From Corallococcus carmarthensis (GTDB lineage Bacteria > Myxococcota > Myxococcia > Myxococcales > Myxococcaceae), in the NCBI RefSeq assembly GCF_003611695.1, contig NZ_RAWE01000009.1:44609-108608 (forward strand): 64,000 nucleotides of DNA, read 5' to 3'. How positions within the stretch are numbered: the stretch's first letter is position 1; each line of letters begins with the position of its first letter. The notes under the pieces were generated by a model, which worked only from the letters and a program-made list of their open reading frames with translations, was not told the origin of the DNA and did no database searches. Made by a program: the position numbers and the translations under genes. Shown here piece after piece: positions 27,493-37,121 of this stretch.

Positions 27493-29472
27493 GCTTCGGG
27501 CACGCTGCTCTTCGCGGGCTCCGCCTCAGGCGTCACCATCGCCGCCAACCAGACGGCCTTCGTCGCCATCACCCTCCAGCAGCTCAACCCGCCGCCGCCG
27601 TTCGAGAACGAGGCGCCGCTCATCGACTCCCTGGTGGCTTCCACGACCACCGTGCCAGCGGGAGGCATCCTCTTCCTGTGGGCCTCCGCGCATGACCCGA
27701 ACCCGGGTGACACGCTCAGCTACGCGTGGAGCGCCACCGCGGGCTCGTTCTCCTCGATCTCCGACGGCTTCGCCGTGTGGGTGGCGCCCGCCACCACCGG
27801 CATCCAAAGGGTCACGCTGACGGTGACGGACTCCCGCGGCCTTTCCTCCAGCGCCCTGCTGTCCATCAACGTCCAGCCCGAAGGGGAGGGCGAGGCCGAC
27901 CTGTCCATCTCCTTCAACAGCGCACCGGAAGTGTCCTCCATCACCGCGACGGCGACGCGGCTGGCCGTGGGACAGCCGACCACCGTCTCCGCGCTGGCCA
28001 CGGACCTGGATGGAGACAGCCTCTCCTACGCCTGGAGCGCCTCGTGCGCGGGCAGCTGGGTGGATGCGTCCTCCAGCACCGCCAGGTTCACGCCCTCGCT
28101 CCTGCCCGCCGCGGCCTGCAACAACTGCCGCCTGACGGTCTCCGTGTCCGATGGGCACGGGGGACACAACTCGGGCACCGTCGCCCTGTGTGTCTGCGAC
28201 ACGCCTCCCGGCAATCACCTCGCGCCCGTCATCCTCCGTTCCTACCGCTCCTCGGACACCGCCACTCCGGGACAGGTGCTCACCTACGAGGTGGCCGCCA
28301 GCGACCCGCAGGGCTCCGCGCTCACCTTCTCCTGGGACGCCACCGCCGGCACGCCAGGCACCCCGGCCGGGGACGCCACGCACAGCCGAATCATCTGGAC
28401 GGCGCCCCCTTGTCTCGATGTCGCGGCCCCGGCCATCACCGTCACCGTCACGAACGCCTTTGGCCTCACGGCCACCCGGAGCTTCACGGCGGCGGGATTG
28501 CCGGCCTGCTCCACGCCGGGGACGTGGGCCCTGACGGCACCCAGGGCCTTCAACTCGTTTCGCCTGGTCAGCACGGCGACGCTGCTGCCGAACGGCAAGG
28601 TGCTTGTCGCGGGGGGACGTGAGGAGCAAGGGCACACCTGCAACAGCGCGGCGGAGCTGTATGATCCGGCCTCGAATACCTGGAGCGCGACCGGCTCCAT
28701 GCTGGACTGTCGATACGGGCACACGGCGACGCTGCTTCCGGACGGCAAGGTGCTCGTCGCGGGAGGACGAGGCCAGGTCGTCAACACCCAGACGGCGGAG
28801 CTTTACGACCCGGCCACGGGCACCTGGAGCGCGACGGGGTCCATGGCGGAACCTCGTGCCGGCCACACGGCGACGCTCCTGCTCAATGGCAAGGTGCTCG
28901 TCCAGAGCGGAATGACGGCGGAGCTCTATGACCCGGCTTCGGGGACCTGGAGTGCGACCGGCTCGCTGGTCGATCCTCGCGGAGGGCGCTCGGCGACACT
29001 GCTTCCGGACGGCAAGGTTCTCGTCGTAGGGAGTCAGGTCGGCAATCCGACCACGGCGGAGCTGTATGACCCGGCTTCGGGCACCTGGAGTCTCACGGGC
29101 TCTCCGGTCGCGCCAGCTGGCGGCTCGGCGGCGCTGCTGCCGGACGGCAAGGTGCTCGTCGTGGGGGAGCGGGTGGCGCAGCTCTACGACCCGACCTCGG
29201 GCACCTGGAGCCTCACCGGCTCACCGCTCGCACCTCTCGGAGGCCCGGCCACACTGCTCCTCAACGGCAAGGTGCTCGTCACGGGGAGTCAGGGCGGCAT
29301 TCTGGACACGCCGGAACTGTACGACCCGGTCTCGGGGACCTGGAGCCTGACCGGCTCGATGATCGAGCCCCGCTCCCCTTGGGAATACACGGCGACGCTG
29401 CTGCTTGACGGAAGGGTGCTCGCCGTAGGCGGGCGCTACGACTCCTACTCATCCGAGCTCTACACCCCCTGA
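27220..29472 (+). CDS. Ig-like/Kelch-repeat lipoprotein, copy 2
   Basis: A 750-residue paralog of the minus-strand gene at 20234-22477. Signal peptide MKRVWIHLMLALTAALLAGC with lipobox LAGC; N-terminal beta domain, three Ig/PKD-like domains, then about six Kelch-like repeats (TATLLPDGKVLVAGG, AELYDPASGTWSATGS). The propeller repeats are more regular and more alike than in copy 1, which suggests recent internal amplification. The 3' end abuts the broken flippase gene on the other strand. A surface role is inferred. Confidence 0.86.
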   Translation: MKRVWIHLMLALTAALLAGCGVSSGDTGTARFAVSVPQSLSSNIARVAVASGGPDIRTVWVDLAPTNGVWGGTIGNIPAGTGRAFAARAYDASGTLLFAGSASGVTIAANQTAFVAITLQQLNPPPPFENEAPLIDSLVASTTTVPAGGILFLWASAHDPNPGDTLSYAWSATAGSFSSISDGFAVWVAPATTGIQRVTLTVTDSRGLSSSALLSINVQPEGEGEADLSISFNSAPEVSSITATATRLAVGQPTTVSALATDLDGDSLSYAWSASCAGSWVDASSSTARFTPSLLPAAACNNCRLTVSVSDGHGGHNSGTVALCVCDTPPGNHLAPVILRSYRSSDTATPGQVLTYEVAASDPQGSALTFSWDATAGTPGTPAGDATHSRIIWTAPPCLDVAAPAITVTVTNAFGLTATRSFTAAGLPACSTPGTWALTAPRAFNSFRLVSTATLLPNGKVLVAGGREEQGHTCNSAAELYDPASNTWSATGSMLDCRYGHTATLLPDGKVLVAGGRGQVVNTQTAELYDPATGTWSATGSMAEPRAGHTATLLLNGKVLVQSGMTAELYDPASGTWSATGSLVDPRGGRSATLLPDGKVLVVGSQVGNPTTAELYDPASGTWSLTGSPVAPAGGSAALLPDGKVLVVGERVAQLYDPTSGTWSLTGSPLAPLGGPATLLLNGKVLVTGSQGGILDTPELYDPVSGTWSLTGSMIEPRSPWEYTATLLLDGRVLAVGGRYDSYSSELYTP

Positions 29473-29479
29473 GCCAGGC

Positions 29480-30067
29480 GTCTTCCGGTCCGGTGGACAG
29501 GTTGACCCCGCCCCGGGACAGGCGCAGGAGGAAGACGATGAGCGCGCCGCTGAGCGCGATGAGCACCGCCGTGGCCGCCCACACCCGTCTCCGCGCTTCG
29601 CCGAGTCAGTCGGCCATGACCAGCGCGACGAGGAGCGCGAGGATGAGCGCGGTGGAGTTGGTCATCGTCTCCACCACCACGCAGGCCATCACCGGGCCGC
29701 GCCCCACACCGCGCCGCTCCAGGCCGTGGACGATGAGCGCCGCGCCGCTGATGCCCGCGGAGGGGAGGGCCTGGTCGACGAAGAGCTTCGCGAAGCTCAT
29801 CACGTAGAGGGCCCCCAGGGGCACGCGGAAGCGCGTCCGCCGCAACACCGCGCGCCACACCGCCGACTGCGCCAGGTACGTCGCCGCCTGGAGCAGCGCG
29901 GCGACGAACAACCAGGCGGGGGCGGACTGCTTCAGCAGCCGCGCGAACTCGCGCTCGTCGGAGGCGCGCGTCACCCCCAGGATGAGCGCGGCCAGCAGGG
30001 CCAGGCCAAAGACCCAGCCGTGCCGTGCCCGCCGGGCAGGCGCGTCAGGCAATACGCCGCCAGTCAT
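29480..30067 (-). pseudogene. Broken LPG-synthase-TM/UPF0104-type flippase gene
   Basis: ATG 30067 opens a membrane protein with three to four hydrophobic helices (WVFGLALLAALILGVT, LFVAALLQAATYLAQSAVW) and the family's FAKLFVDQALPSAGISG motif. After 153 codons an in-frame TGA (29606-29608) interrupts it. The same frame then continues with another membrane helix (WAATAVLIALSGALIVFLL) until the end of the Kelch gene, where similarity stops. Intact members are about 300 residues or more. The gene is therefore both interrupted and truncated. It lies 51 bp after the dihaem peroxidase gene, its likely former operon partner. Confidence 0.7.
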
Positions 30068-30118
30068 CGGCGTCGTGACGCGCGCGGGCCCTGTGCGGAG
30101 GCGGCGCCGCCGTCACCC

Positions 30119-31408
30119 TCATTCCGCCTCGTGCCGCGCGTAGCCGTCCGACAACGTGCCCAGGAAGGCGACGAGGGCGTGCTCCTCCTGGGGGCTGAGC
30201 CGCAGGTTGCCCACCTCGCGGGTGTTGAGGTTCAGCCCCACCTCTGGCACCGGCCAGCAGTCCACGCCGGGGACGCCGCTGACGTCCGCGAGGCACACCG
30301 GCAACACGTCACGCGTGTTGTAGAAGTGGACGATGGACTCCAGGCTCTTGAAGTAGCCGTTGTGGCCATAGGCCTTCACGAAGCTGGGGTAGGGCCGCTT
30401 GTCCACGTTGCGCAGCGTGGGGACCTTCACCTTGCCCAGGTTGGCGCGTGCGTAGGGGGTCCACTCGTCACGCGTGAACAGGAAGCCCCCCAGCCCCAGG
30501 TCCACGTAGAAGGGGCCCTCCGGGTTGAACTGGATCTGCCAGTACCAGGGGTTGAGCAGGTTGCGCGGCACGCCCAGGTTGTCGAAGGTGTAGTCGGTGA
30601 AGAGCGGCGGCTCGCCCCCGGGGCCGGGCCGGCTCGTGTGACAGTTGGAGCAGCGGGCCTTGCCCTCGAAGAGCTCCAGGCCCCAGCGCTCCTTCCGGGT
30701 GAGCGCGGCCCGGCCGGCCAGCCATGCGTCGTACTTCGAGGAGAAGGCATTGACCTCGCGCGAGCCCTCATAGGCGGCGATGGCCAGGGCAATGGAGTCG
30801 TAGGCGTGCGGCACGTCGCCGCAGATGCCGGTGCCGTAGACGGCGCGGAAGAGATCGCCGTAGCGGCCTCGGCAGACCTTGGCGACCACGGCGGCCGCGC
30901 TGGGGTTGTTCTGCTCCACGGGGTTGAGGAAGGGGCCCTGCGCCTGGTCCGCGGCGGGGTTGCCCAGCTTCTCGCCGGTGGCGCGGCCATCCCAGAAGTT
31001 GCCGCCCACGAAGCGCGCCCGTTGCGGCACGTCCAGGTGGAGGATGGGCGCCTGGGTGGCGTACGCGGACGAGGGCGGCTTGCGGTTGCCGAAGCGTCCC
31101 CTCACGGCGCCCTCGTAAACGGAGCCGGTGAGGTTGATGAACAGCTCCGGTCCCGTCCAGCCCGCCTCGGGGCCGTGGCAGACGGCGCAGGCCTGGCCCC
31201 GGGGCTCGGACAGCTCGCGGTCGAAGAAGAGCAGCTTGCCGAGCCGCTCCACGGGCTTCAGCGGCGAGGCGCTCCCCTCGGCCAGCGTGGCCTCGAAGGT
31301 GGCCGAGGCCTGGACGGCCTCCGGAGCTTGGGACTCCAGCGCCGGAGCGACGGTGGCGGCCGGCGGGACGCCCAGCGCCAGTAGGAGCAACAATCCAGAC
31401 CGTGACAT
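30119..31408 (-). CDS. Dihaem cytochrome c peroxidase family protein (MauG/CcpA type)
   Basis: A 429-residue secreted protein; ATG 31408 opens a signal peptide (MSRSGLLLLLALGVPPAATV). Two haem c sites are visible: ACAVCHG (about residue 80) and RCSNCHTS (about 250), as in bacterial dihaem peroxidases that reduce H2O2 or oxidise protein substrates. Conserved surroundings include GKLLFFDRELS, FWDGRA and KVPTLRNVDKRPYPSF. The broken flippase follows on the same strand; a CBS-domain gene is divergent. Confidence 0.9.
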   Translation of the reverse strand: MSRSGLLLLLALGVPPAATVAPALESQAPEAVQASATFEATLAEGSASPLKPVERLGKLLFFDRELSEPRGQACAVCHGPEAGWTGPELFINLTGSVYEGAVRGRFGNRKPPSSAYATQAPILHLDVPQRARFVGGNFWDGRATGEKLGNPAADQAQGPFLNPVEQNNPSAAAVVAKVCRGRYGDLFRAVYGTGICGDVPHAYDSIALAIAAYEGSREVNAFSSKYDAWLAGRAALTRKERWGLELFEGKARCSNCHTSRPGPGGEPPLFTDYTFDNLGVPRNLLNPWYWQIQFNPEGPFYVDLGLGGFLFTRDEWTPYARANLGKVKVPTLRNVDKRPYPSFVKAYGHNGYFKSLESIVHFYNTRDVLPVCLADVSGVPGVDCWPVPEVGLNLNTREVGNLRLSPQEEHALVAFLGTLSDGYARHEAE

Positions 31409-31653
31409 GCGTGGCACCTCGGCTTCGAGCGGGGGGCAAGGGTGGCCACGCCGCCCGGCCTCCACCACGGGCCCGCGGCCGGAGCGGAGTGTCGGCTGGA
31501 GGCGTGACGCCCGGGCTTCGCGGTCCCACGGGGAGGGGCGGCGCTCGCCGTTCCGCTCTGCCCCGCGGGGTTGCATCCCTCCGGGGCGGTGCGCTGCTTT
31601 CCTGGGAGGAGGACGTGCGCGGGACATCCTCGCCATGCGTCCGGGGAGGCTCC

Positions 31654-32076
31654 ATGTCGCTCGCGAGGTTCTGCCGCAAGACGGTGGCCGTCATCCAGCC
31701 CGAGCAGAGCGTGGCCGAGGCCGCGCAGCGGATGCGGGACCAGCACGTGGGGGCGCTGGTGGTCGTCCAGGACGACCTGCGCCCGGTAGGGGTGCTGACC
31801 GACCGGGACATCGTCACCCGGCTGGTGGCCGAACGAAAGGACGCCAAGGCCGTCGCCATCTCGGAGGTGATGTCGCCGGGGCCCGTGGTGGTGCGCGTGG
31901 AGGACACGCTCGACCAGACGCTCTTCGCCTTCCGGAAGCAGGGCGTGCGCCGCCTGCCCATCGTCGATGGACAGGGGCGGTTGGTGGGGCTGGTGTCAAT
32001 CGACGACCTGCTGGTGCTGCTGTCGGCGGAGCTGGACCAGACGGCCTCCGCCGTCCGTGAGAACCAGGGGCCTTGA
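31654..32076 (+). CDS. Stand-alone CBS domain pair protein
   Basis: A 140-residue protein made of two CBS domains: VAVIQPEQSVAEAAQRMRDQ to VGVLTDRDIVTRLV, and VVVRVEDTLDQTLFAFRKQ to LVGLVSIDDLLVLL. Such Bateman modules bind adenine nucleotides and act as energy sensors. ATG 31654 follows GGGGAGGC. The partner is unknown. Confidence 0.9.
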   Translation: MSLARFCRKTVAVIQPEQSVAEAAQRMRDQHVGALVVVQDDLRPVGVLTDRDIVTRLVAERKDAKAVAISEVMSPGPVVVRVEDTLDQTLFAFRKQGVRRLPIVDGQGRLVGLVSIDDLLVLLSAELDQTASAVRENQGP

Positions 32077-32109
32077 GGCACCTGCCGCTTCGGCACCGCC
32101 AGGCCCGCG

Positions 32110-32649
32110 TCAGGGAGACGGGGCCTCCGGGGCCGACTCCACCGGGGCGGGGAAGCCTTCGCGTTCCGGCCGCAGCTCCGCGGCCACGCTCCGGGCCCAC
32201 CGCTGGATGTGGCCGGAGTCACGCCAGTCCCCCGCGTGCGTACGGGCCATGGCGTGGGCGATGAAGCCCTTTGCATCCTTCTCCAGCCGCCCACCGAACG
32301 TCATGTGGCCGCGAGCGCCCACCTGGCTCAAGAGGACCTGGACCTGGGCGGTCGGCGCGATCTCGTGCTGCTCCGCCGTGTCGTCGAGCGGGCCGCTGGA
32401 GAAGAACCAGACGGGCCTCTCGCGCAGCTTTTGCGCATGCCGGTGCACGAAGTGCCTGGCGGACCGGAACCAGCGATTCGCGTACAGCGCCCCGCCGACG
32501 ATGACGGCGTCATAGGCCGACACCTCGTCGATGTCCTCGGGAGGATGCAGCTCCACGTCGAGGCCCTCGTCGCGGAGGGTCTCCGCGATCCGCCGGGCAA
32601 TGCCTTCCGTTCCCCCTCGCTTCGAGCCGTAGGTGACCAGGACCCGCAT
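32110..32649 (-). CDS. Flavodoxin-domain protein (HemG-like)
   Basis: 179 residues. The N-terminus MRVLVTYGSKRGGTEGIARR is the FMN phosphate-binding loop of flavodoxins (T/SxxGxT-like), followed by DAVIVGGALYANRWFRSAR and FFSSGPLDDTA. This resembles menaquinone-dependent protoporphyrinogen oxidase-type flavodoxins, though the exact substrate is uncertain. ATG 32649 follows GGAGG at the right distance. It is convergent with the CBS gene. Confidence 0.83.
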   Translation of the reverse strand: MRVLVTYGSKRGGTEGIARRIAETLRDEGLDVELHPPEDIDEVSAYDAVIVGGALYANRWFRSARHFVHRHAQKLRERPVWFFSSGPLDDTAEQHEIAPTAQVQVLLSQVGARGHMTFGGRLEKDAKGFIAHAMARTHAGDWRDSGHIQRWARSVAAELRPEREGFPAPVESAPEAPSP

Positions 32650-32770
32650 CGTGCGCCTCCAGGGTGAGTCCACCGCACTCAATGCATGCAGCGGGCCGGC
32701 GGCGTTGGCGAGGTGCCGCCAGGCGAGGGTGTTTTCCGTCCCTCCGTCCAAGATGGCGGAGGCCCGGGGG

Positions 32771-33460
32771 CTACGGACCGAGGCGTTTGCGCAAGAGGTG
32801 GAAGGCCGCCACACCGAAGAGGATGCCCGCCGCGCCCAGGCCCAGCAGCACGGTGATCCGCTGTTCCAAGAAGCTGGCGCCCAGGTAGACGGTGCCCACC
32901 GCGTACGGGAGCTCCGCCAGCGCGAGCACGAGCAGGTAGCGGCGCAGCCCATAGCGAGCCAGGCCGAGCACGTAGCCCGGGATCTCGGAGGGGACGGCGA
33001 GCTGGAAGAGGAGCACCAGGCCGAAGGAGGCATGCCGGGAGATGCGCTCTTCGTAGTGGGCGAGCAGCCGGGGAGAGGTGAGCCGGCGGAGGATCGGCCG
33101 GCCCCAGGCGCGGGCAATGCCATACGCGCAGGCGCCCCCCAGCATCCAGCCCGCCCAGAGCAGGAGCGCGCAGACGGACTTCCCCCAGGCGTCGAGCGCG
33201 ACTGGCAACAGCAGCGCGCTGGAGAAGAAGGCCAGCATGGCCGACAGCGCGGAGAGGAGGACGAAGAGCACCGCGCCCCAGAAGGGGTGCGCGGCGATGA
33301 CCGGGGCGGCCGCGTCGAGCACCCGGCGGAGGAGGGACTGGAAGGTGTCCGAGGAGGCCAGGAGGGCGAGGCCGACGAGCAGGAGTCCCAACAGCAGCGC
33401 CCGGCTCCACATGGACGGGGACCCGCGCGTCTCCTTCCCTGGCGGGGCGTTCGGATCCAT
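32771..33460 (-). CDS. TVP38/TMEM64 (VTT domain) membrane protein
   Basis: A 229-residue inner-membrane protein with about six hydrophobic helices. The VTT/DedA-like signature is present: FFSSALLLPVALDAWGKSV, GACAYGIARAWGR and LFQLAVPSEIPGYVLGLARY. Family members are linked to lipid scrambling and membrane homeostasis. The flavodoxin gene follows 121 bp downstream on the same strand. Confidence 0.88.
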   Translation of the reverse strand: MDPNAPPGKETRGSPSMWSRALLLGLLLVGLALLASSDTFQSLLRRVLDAAAPVIAAHPFWGAVLFVLLSALSAMLAFFSSALLLPVALDAWGKSVCALLLWAGWMLGGACAYGIARAWGRPILRRLTSPRLLAHYEERISRHASFGLVLLFQLAVPSEIPGYVLGLARYGLRRYLLVLALAELPYAVGTVYLGASFLEQRITVLLGLGAAGILFGVAAFHLLRKRLGP

Positions 33461-33674
33461 GGCGCCGGCCCTTCAGAAGATGCACGCCCAGAGGGCCTCG
33501 ACGCATTCCTTGAAGACTGGGGCAGGAATCTGGGGACAGGGCTCGGAGCCACAAGCGGTGCCAGGGATTGGGGAGAGCTTCGGCTGGCGGACAGCGCAAG
33601 CAGGCAGCCTGGCGAGCGCAGCTCAAGCTTCCGGTATGATGCGCACCCCAGCGCATCCCGCCGGAGACAGGCCC

Positions 33675-34775
33675 TTGATCAGCTCCCTCATCCGCCAGGT
33701 CGTCACCACGGTCCAGACGGCGATCGCCAAACCGCCGGTGGCACCGCCTCCGCCCGCTCCCCCGCCCGCCACCGCCGCGCCCTATTTCAAGGACGGCCTG
33801 GACGCGGCGAAGTCCAGCCCGGTGGAGCTCAGCGGCTACGGTAACGCGCCGTCCGCGGCGGCTCCCGCGAGCGTGGATTCCCCCCTGACGAAGGCGAGCA
33901 GCGGGGAGAAGGTCGGCCCGGAGTTCATCCACCTGGACGCCGGGTGGACGCCGCAGGGACAGGGCTACGACGCCAGGCGCGGCGAGGTGCTCACGACGTA
34001 TTACAACGACGACCACCGCGTGCTCCTGTCCGTGCAGGACAAGGACTCGGGGAAGGAGACGCACCAGGCCGTGCTCGGAGGACCGCCGCCCGCGGGCCCC
34101 CCCAGCCATGGCGGCGGCGTCTCCACGGACGGCGACCACGTCTATGTCTCCGACACGGACCACGTCTACGTCTACACGCGCGAGGAGATCGAAGCGGCCC
34201 AGAACGAGTGCCGCGAGGCCATGCCCTCCCAGGTCATGGATGTGCCGAAGCCCGAGGGCTTGACGGATCCGGCCACCGGCATCGGGCTCGTGTCCTCCGG
34301 CAGCTACATGACCGTCAAGGACGGCTACGCGTACGTCGGCGGCTACAGCCCGGATGGCGACGGCAAGGCGGGCGCCGTCTGGCGGTACAAGGTCGATGAG
34401 CAGACCGGCGCCCTCATCGAGGACTCGCGCGAGGGCCCCATCCGCGCGCCAGACCGCGCGCAGGGGATGACCATCGTGGACGGAGGCATCCTCTTCACCA
34501 CGGGCGACAAGAAGCTCATCTACCAGCCGTTCGAGTCCACCGAGGACACCTTCTCCGCGGACATCCGCAAGCGGGCGGACATCGGCAACGGGCTCATCGA
34601 CCCCTATGCCCAGGGCATCAACATCATCGACGGCGAGCTGTGGGTCACCTACGAGAGCGGCTCGCACAAGTACCGCGACAACGTGGACGAGCCCCGGGAG
34701 CACATCCAGCGCATCCCGCTGGAGGACCTGGACCTCGCGGCGGCCTGCCTCACGGCGGAGCAGCTGGAAGGCTGA
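33675..34775 (+). CDS. Hypothetical protein, Pro-rich N-terminus and beta-propeller-like body
   Basis: About 366 residues. The N-terminus has a short helix (ISSLIRQVVTTVQTAIA) then a Pro-rich stretch of about 20 residues. The body has repeated beta blades (GGGVSTDGDHVYVSDTDHVY, GSYMTVKDGYAYVGGY, GMTIVDGGILFTTGDKKLIY, GINIIDGELWVTYESGS). No signal peptide, lipobox or catalytic motif was recognised. TTG 33675 is chosen because GGAGA precedes it by about eight bases; ATG 33639 is an alternative. It is convergent with the ABC permease, 18 bp away. Function unknown. Confidence 0.6.
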   Translation: MISSLIRQVVTTVQTAIAKPPVAPPPPAPPPATAAPYFKDGLDAAKSSPVELSGYGNAPSAAAPASVDSPLTKASSGEKVGPEFIHLDAGWTPQGQGYDARRGEVLTTYYNDDHRVLLSVQDKDSGKETHQAVLGGPPPAGPPSHGGGVSTDGDHVYVSDTDHVYVYTREEIEAAQNECREAMPSQVMDVPKPEGLTDPATGIGLVSSGSYMTVKDGYAYVGGYSPDGDGKAGAVWRYKVDEQTGALIEDSREGPIRAPDRAQGMTIVDGGILFTTGDKKLIYQPFESTEDTFSADIRKRADIGNGLIDPYAQGINIIDGELWVTYESGSHKYRDNVDEPREHIQRIPLEDLDLAAACLTAEQLEG

Positions 34776-34793
34776 GTCTTTCGGGCACGGCGC

Positions 34794-35951
34794 TCAGGCG
34801 CGCAGCGCGTCCAGGATGGACAGGCGCGAGGCGCGCAGCGCGGGCAACAGCCCACCGAGCAGCCCCATCCCCGTGCCGAACAGCAGCGCGCCCAGCAGGA
34901 TGGCCGGGGTGGGGGAGAAGCCGAAGCTCACCGCCGCGAAGGTCTGGAAGTTGAGCGTGCGGATGTGGATGAACCGCGTGGCCAACGCGCCCAGGGCGCC
35001 CAGCACCCCGCCCGCGGCGCCCAGCATCGCGGACTCCACCACCACGCTGGCCAGCACGCTGCGCCGCCGGAAGCCCACCGCGCGCAGCATGCCCAGCTCC
35101 GCGACGCGCGTTGCCACCTGGGCGTACATGGTGATCATCGCCCCCAGCACCGCGCCCAGGCTGAAGACGAAGGACACGAAGAGGCCCAGCACGCGGATGA
35201 AGGTGGCAAGGCTGCTGGCCTGATCCGCCCAGTACGCCGGCTCCGGCTTGCCCTCCAGCGTGAAGCGCGGGTTGGCGTTCACGCGCTTCACGAAGGCGTC
35301 CACCTGCGCGGGCGAGCGCAGCCGCACCAGCGCGGAGCTGAAGTCCTCGCGTCCGAAGGCCGAGCCCAGGCGCATGCCGTCCGCCCACACCTCGGACTCG
35401 AAGGCCCCGCCCCGGGCGGCGAACACGCCCACCACCGGCCAGCGCTGCTGGGCGAATCTCAGCTCTCCTCCCAGCGTGGCCTCCGGTGAGGTGCCCACGA
35501 GCGAGCGCCCCAGCGCCACCTCGTTGGTGCCCGGCCGGGGCCTCCTCCCGGAGACGAGCTGGACCTCCGGCCGCGCCGCGAAGCTCTCCGCGCTGATGCC
35601 GCGCGCGGTGGTGTTCATCGCCTGCGTGCCGCCGCTCGGCAGCGTCAGCAGCACCACCCGCTCCCCGGCCACCAGCGGCAGGCCGTCCGGCCCGGACGCC
35701 ACCTCTGGGTCCGTGGTGAGGATGCGCACCGCGTCCCGCTCCACGCCGCTGACCAGCTCGCTGGTGGCCCCCTTGCGCAGCACGACGACGTTGGACGCGT
35801 CCCCGCCGGAGGCCAGCGCGGACTCGATGCCGTTGGCCAGCATCAGCACCGCGGAGAAGACGAAGACGACGAGCCCCAGGCCCACCACCGTGACGCCGGT
35901 GGACAGCCGGCGCGCCCACAGGCTGCGTGCGTTGTAGAAGAGCGGCACCAT
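34794..35951 (-). CDS. FtsX-type ABC transporter permease (second)
   Basis: A 385-residue MacB/FtsX-like permease: one N-terminal membrane helix (STGVTVVGLGLVVFVFSAVL), a large periplasmic domain (about 50-255), then three C-terminal helices ending ALRASRLSILDALRA. It starts three bases after the stop of the first permease. Together with the ATPase and adaptor genes it forms a tripartite efflux or lipoprotein/peptide export system. Confidence 0.9.
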   Translation of the reverse strand: MVPLFYNARSLWARRLSTGVTVVGLGLVVFVFSAVLMLANGIESALASGGDASNVVVLRKGATSELVSGVERDAVRILTTDPEVASGPDGLPLVAGERVVLLTLPSGGTQAMNTTARGISAESFAARPEVQLVSGRRPRPGTNEVALGRSLVGTSPEATLGGELRFAQQRWPVVGVFAARGGAFESEVWADGMRLGSAFGREDFSSALVRLRSPAQVDAFVKRVNANPRFTLEGKPEPAYWADQASSLATFIRVLGLFVSFVFSLGAVLGAMITMYAQVATRVAELGMLRAVGFRRRSVLASVVVESAMLGAAGGVLGALGALATRFIHIRTLNFQTFAAVSFGFSPTPAILLGALLFGTGMGLLGGLLPALRASRLSILDALRA

Positions 35952-35954
35952 GGC

Positions 35955-37121
35955 TCAGGCCACCTTCCGCAGGCCTTCCGCCACCGGCAGCCGCACCGCG
36001 CGCAGGGCCGGCCCCACGCCCGCCAGCAGCGACACCGCCACCGCCGCGAGCGCGGAGACGAGCAGCGTGTGTCCGCGCGTGAGGTGATCCGGGAGCGGGC
36101 CGAAGCGCGAGGCGATGAGCTTCGCGAACAGGCCCACCAGCAGCGGCGCGGCCGTCACGCCCAGCGCCGCGGAGCACAGGCCGATGACGGAGGACTCGGC
36201 CAGCACCAGCGCCACCACGGTGCGCGGGCGGAAGCCCATGGCGCGCAGGGTGGCGATGTCGCGGGTGCGCTCGCGCACGCCCATGGCCAGCGTGTTGCCG
36301 ATGACCAGCAGGATGATGAGCAGGATGACGCTGGACACCACCTTCACCGCGGTGACGATGGCCGACGACATGGCCACGAAGCCCAGCTGGAAGGCCTTCT
36401 CGCTCTCCGTCTTCGTCGGGTAGGGGCTGTTGTCGAACATGTGGTCGATGGCCGCCGCCACCTGGGCCGAGCGCGCCGGATCATCCACGCGCACCGCGTA
36501 GATGCCGACCTGGTCCTTGCGCGCGTCGGTCAGCGCTTCGCTCTCGTTGATGCAGCGGTAGCCGAACACCATCGCGGTGGTGTCCACTCCGGCGCGTGTG
36601 CCGGTGTAGATGCCGTGCACGTTGAAGGTCCAGTCGCCCGGGTAGATCTGCCCCTTGAGCGTCACCCGGTCCCCGGGCTTCCAGCCGAAGCGCCGCGCCA
36701 GCTGCTCTCCCACGAGCGCGCCGCACGGGTCGCCGCGGAAGGCGGTGAGCTGCTGGGGCGGGACGGCGAACTCGGGGAAGACCTCCAGGAAGGTGCGGGG
36801 GTCGATGGCGAAGTTGGGGAAGAAGTCCTTCTGCGTGTCGCCGAGCGTGCCGCCGAACCACTCCTGGTGCGTGACGGCGGTGACGCCCGGCAGCGCGGCG
36901 ATGCGCGCGTAGTAGGACAGGGGCAGGGGCTGGGTGAAGGACACCTTGTTGCGGACGATGAGCCGGTCCACCTGCGCGGCCCGCGCGTTGTAATAGAAGA
37001 TGTCGATGACGGTGCTCAGGAAGACGAACGCCGTCACGCCCACCGCGCCCGCGAGGATGGTCAGCGTCAGGCGCAGCGGGTTGCGCAGCAGGTCCCGTCC
37101 CGCGAGTCCCAGGTAGTTCAC
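35955..37121 (-). CDS. FtsX-type ABC transporter permease (first)
   Basis: A 388-residue permease with the same layout as the next: N-terminal helix, periplasmic domain with a DFFPNFAIDPRTFLEVFPEF segment, and three C-terminal helices including the GVRERTRDIATLRAMGFRPR motif. The GTG start at 37121 overlaps the stop of the ATPase gene (GTGA). The two permeases differ clearly in sequence and probably form a heterodimer. Confidence 0.9.
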   Translation of the reverse strand: MNYLGLAGRDLLRNPLRLTLTILAGAVGVTAFVFLSTVIDIFYYNARAAQVDRLIVRNKVSFTQPLPLSYYARIAALPGVTAVTHQEWFGGTLGDTQKDFFPNFAIDPRTFLEVFPEFAVPPQQLTAFRGDPCGALVGEQLARRFGWKPGDRVTLKGQIYPGDWTFNVHGIYTGTRAGVDTTAMVFGYRCINESEALTDARKDQVGIYAVRVDDPARSAQVAAAIDHMFDNSPYPTKTESEKAFQLGFVAMSSAIVTAVKVVSSVILLIILLVIGNTLAMGVRERTRDIATLRAMGFRPRTVVALVLAESSVIGLCSAALGVTAAPLLVGLFAKLIASRFGPLPDHLTRGHTLLVSALAAVAVSLLAGVGPALRAVRLPVAEGLRKVA

